From: Oscillospiraceae bacterium
Lineage (GTDB): Bacteria; Bacillota; Clostridia; Oscillospirales; Oscillospiraceae
Reading direction: 5' to 3'
DNA length: 64,000 nucleotides
Assembly: GCA_017458085.1 (NCBI GenBank)
Contig: JAFTGE010000081.1
Coordinates: 1-64,000 of the forward strand
This document shows, one piece after another, positions 62,982 through 64,000 of the stretch. Position 1 is the first letter of the stretch; each line of letters starts with the position of its first letter. Below the pieces are notes generated by a model. It worked only from the letters and a program-made list of their open reading frames with translations. It made no database searches and had not been told where the DNA came from. The translations under genes were made by a program, and so were the position numbers.

Positions 62982-64000
62982 ATGAAAAACAAAGGAATCT
63001 GGAATACCTGGCTTGCCGTGCCGCTGTGTGGCTGCGCGGCATTGGCCGTTTGTATGCAATTTGCCGCCCCTGTGTCCCTGACCGGGAGCGGCCGCGCCGC
63101 CCTGACGCTGGCGAATCTTGCCGAGAGCCTGGCGGGACGGATGCTTCCGCTGCTGCTTTGCTTCGGGGCTTGCTACGCGCTCTGCCGCCATGTCCGGCGA
63201 AAGGGGACCACTCTGGGCGTGCTCTTTCATATCTTCTGCGCGGTCGTCGCCGGGATCTGGCTGCTGGCGCAGGGCTTCCAGATTGACAATACGTTGGATT
63301 CACTGACCGCCGTACCCGGGCAAATGACCAAGAGCCTGCTCTATCTGGTCGGAAGCTTCGCCGTTCTCGAATTGGCCGGGGCCGGGCTCATAGACTTCCT
63401 GGACTCCGGCGTGGATCTTCGAGAGAGGGGCGGCCTTGCGCGGCTCTATCGGGAGCACTGTTTTGCTGCGTACTTTGTGACGCTGCTGATCTGCTGCCTG
63501 CCGACCTGGATCATCTGTTATCCCGGCTATCTGGTGCCGGATTCCTACTGCCAGCTGGCCTATTACTTCGGGATCTATGCGTTCTACGGGCAGTTTCCCC
63601 CGATCCATACGCTGCTGATCTCCCTGCCGGTCAAGCTCGGCACGCTGCTGGGGAGCGCGAACCTGGGGCTGTTCCTGGTGGTCTGCGTCCAAATGCTGTG
63701 CTTTGCGGCGGTGTTTGCCTATCTGATGGATACCCTGTATCAGCTCGGCGCACCGCATTGGCTGCGGCTGTTTTCCTTCCTGCTGATCGTGACGGGGCCC
63801 TATTTTATTGTTCAGGCGGCATACGTGAGCAAGGACACACCCTATTCGTACGGCGCGCTGCTGTATATACTGGAGACTGTCTGGCTGTTTCGTCTGGGCG
63901 ATGCCTTTTGGAAGAACAGAAGGCACAGGCTCCTGCTGATTCTGGGGATCATCCTGACCATGCTGATGCGCACCAACAGAAAATACCTTATCTATGTCTG
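62982..64000 (+). CDS. Large membrane protein, DUF6020-like (3' partial)
   Basis: The frame opens at ATG 62982 (GGGAGAGATCGAG upstream) and has no stop up to the window end, giving 339 visible residues. It starts KNKGIWNTWLAVPLCGCAALAVCMQFAA and has at least seven TM helices. The segment CCLPTWIICYPGYLVPDSYCQLAYYFG, followed by a PPIHTLLISLPVKLG stretch, matches the DUF6020 membrane family of Gram-positive bacteria. It has no known function but lies among surface-glycan genes. It begins 62 bases after the UGM-like gene. Confidence 0.75.
   Translation, partial: MKNKGIWNTWLAVPLCGCAALAVCMQFAAPVSLTGSGRAALTLANLAESLAGRMLPLLLCFGACYALCRHVRRKGTTLGVLFHIFCAVVAGIWLLAQGFQIDNTLDSLTAVPGQMTKSLLYLVGSFAVLELAGAGLIDFLDSGVDLRERGGLARLYREHCFAAYFVTLLICCLPTWIICYPGYLVPDSYCQLAYYFGIYAFYGQFPPIHTLLISLPVKLGTLLGSANLGLFLVVCVQMLCFAAVFAYLMDTLYQLGAPHWLRLFSFLLIVTGPYFIVQAAYVSKDTPYSYGALLYILETVWLFRLGDAFWKNRRHRLLLILGIILTMLMRTNRKYLIYV

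Overview
The window looks like chromosomal DNA of a high-GC, spore-forming Clostridia lineage of the Oscillospiraceae type. This is inferred from gene content and order (gdpP-rplI-dnaB, tilS-hpt-ftsH, dgt-dnaG-rpoD, a YlmC/YmxH-family protein), GGAGG-type ribosome binding sites and GTG/TTG starts. No rRNA gene and no CRISPR array were seen. The last gene runs off the right edge and the first is cut at its 5' end.

Layout. 0-2.4 kb: an operon of a zinc-ribbon tail (probably of an SPFH protein), a membrane-anchored zinc-ribbon protein and a secreted TPM-domain protein, followed by a 273-bp MITE-like element with palindromic ends. 2.7-3.9 kb: a ribbon-helix-helix protein, a small unknown and a DUF364 protein. 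4-11.7 kb (minus strand): a housekeeping run gdpP, rplI, dnaB, tilS, hpt, ftsH behind a near-consensus promoter. 11.8-15.2 kb: a nucleotidyltransferase with a phosphomutase-like tail, two XRE regulators and a DegV protein. 15.6-16.2 kb: tRNA-Met and tRNA-Glu (minus) and tRNA-Val (plus). The last two are each followed by an extra 19-20 nt copy of their own 3' end and a second terminator. 16.3-19.1 kb: a lipoprotein and ychF.

19.2-38.5 kb is accessory DNA. It has a Tn916-type integrase and excisionase, a frameshifted MobA/MobL relaxase with MobC and a possible transfer origin. Next is an AT-rich polysaccharide cluster (minus strand, 34.4 to 23.4 kb): priming glycosyltransferase, PssD/PssE pair, pyruvyl transferase with its F420-hydrogenase-like partner, Wzy, two LicD proteins, an IspD-type cytidylyltransferase, an SDR and Wzx. 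Upstream lie a DEAD-box helicase with five helicase-associated repeats, a small serine recombinase and an XRE regulator. Between helicase and recombinase are two 26-bp dyad sites in inverted orientation with a promoter between them, which looks like an invertible promoter. The helicase leader then carries a terminator-like hairpin, and another hairpin sits in the leader of the polysaccharide operon.

38.9-52.7 kb returns to housekeeping genes: ylmC family, a lipoprotein, hflX, yigZ, dgt, dnaG, rpoD, a zinc-ribbon protein, a PatB/MalY C-S lyase, rpmE, tex, galT. 52.7-64 kb is rich in cell-envelope genes: two tandem paralogous membrane proteins, an E2-like acyltransferase with an acyl-CoA ligase, an SGNH hydrolase, a GT-C-like membrane protein, an FAD-dependent UGM-like oxidoreductase and the start of a DUF6020-like membrane protein.
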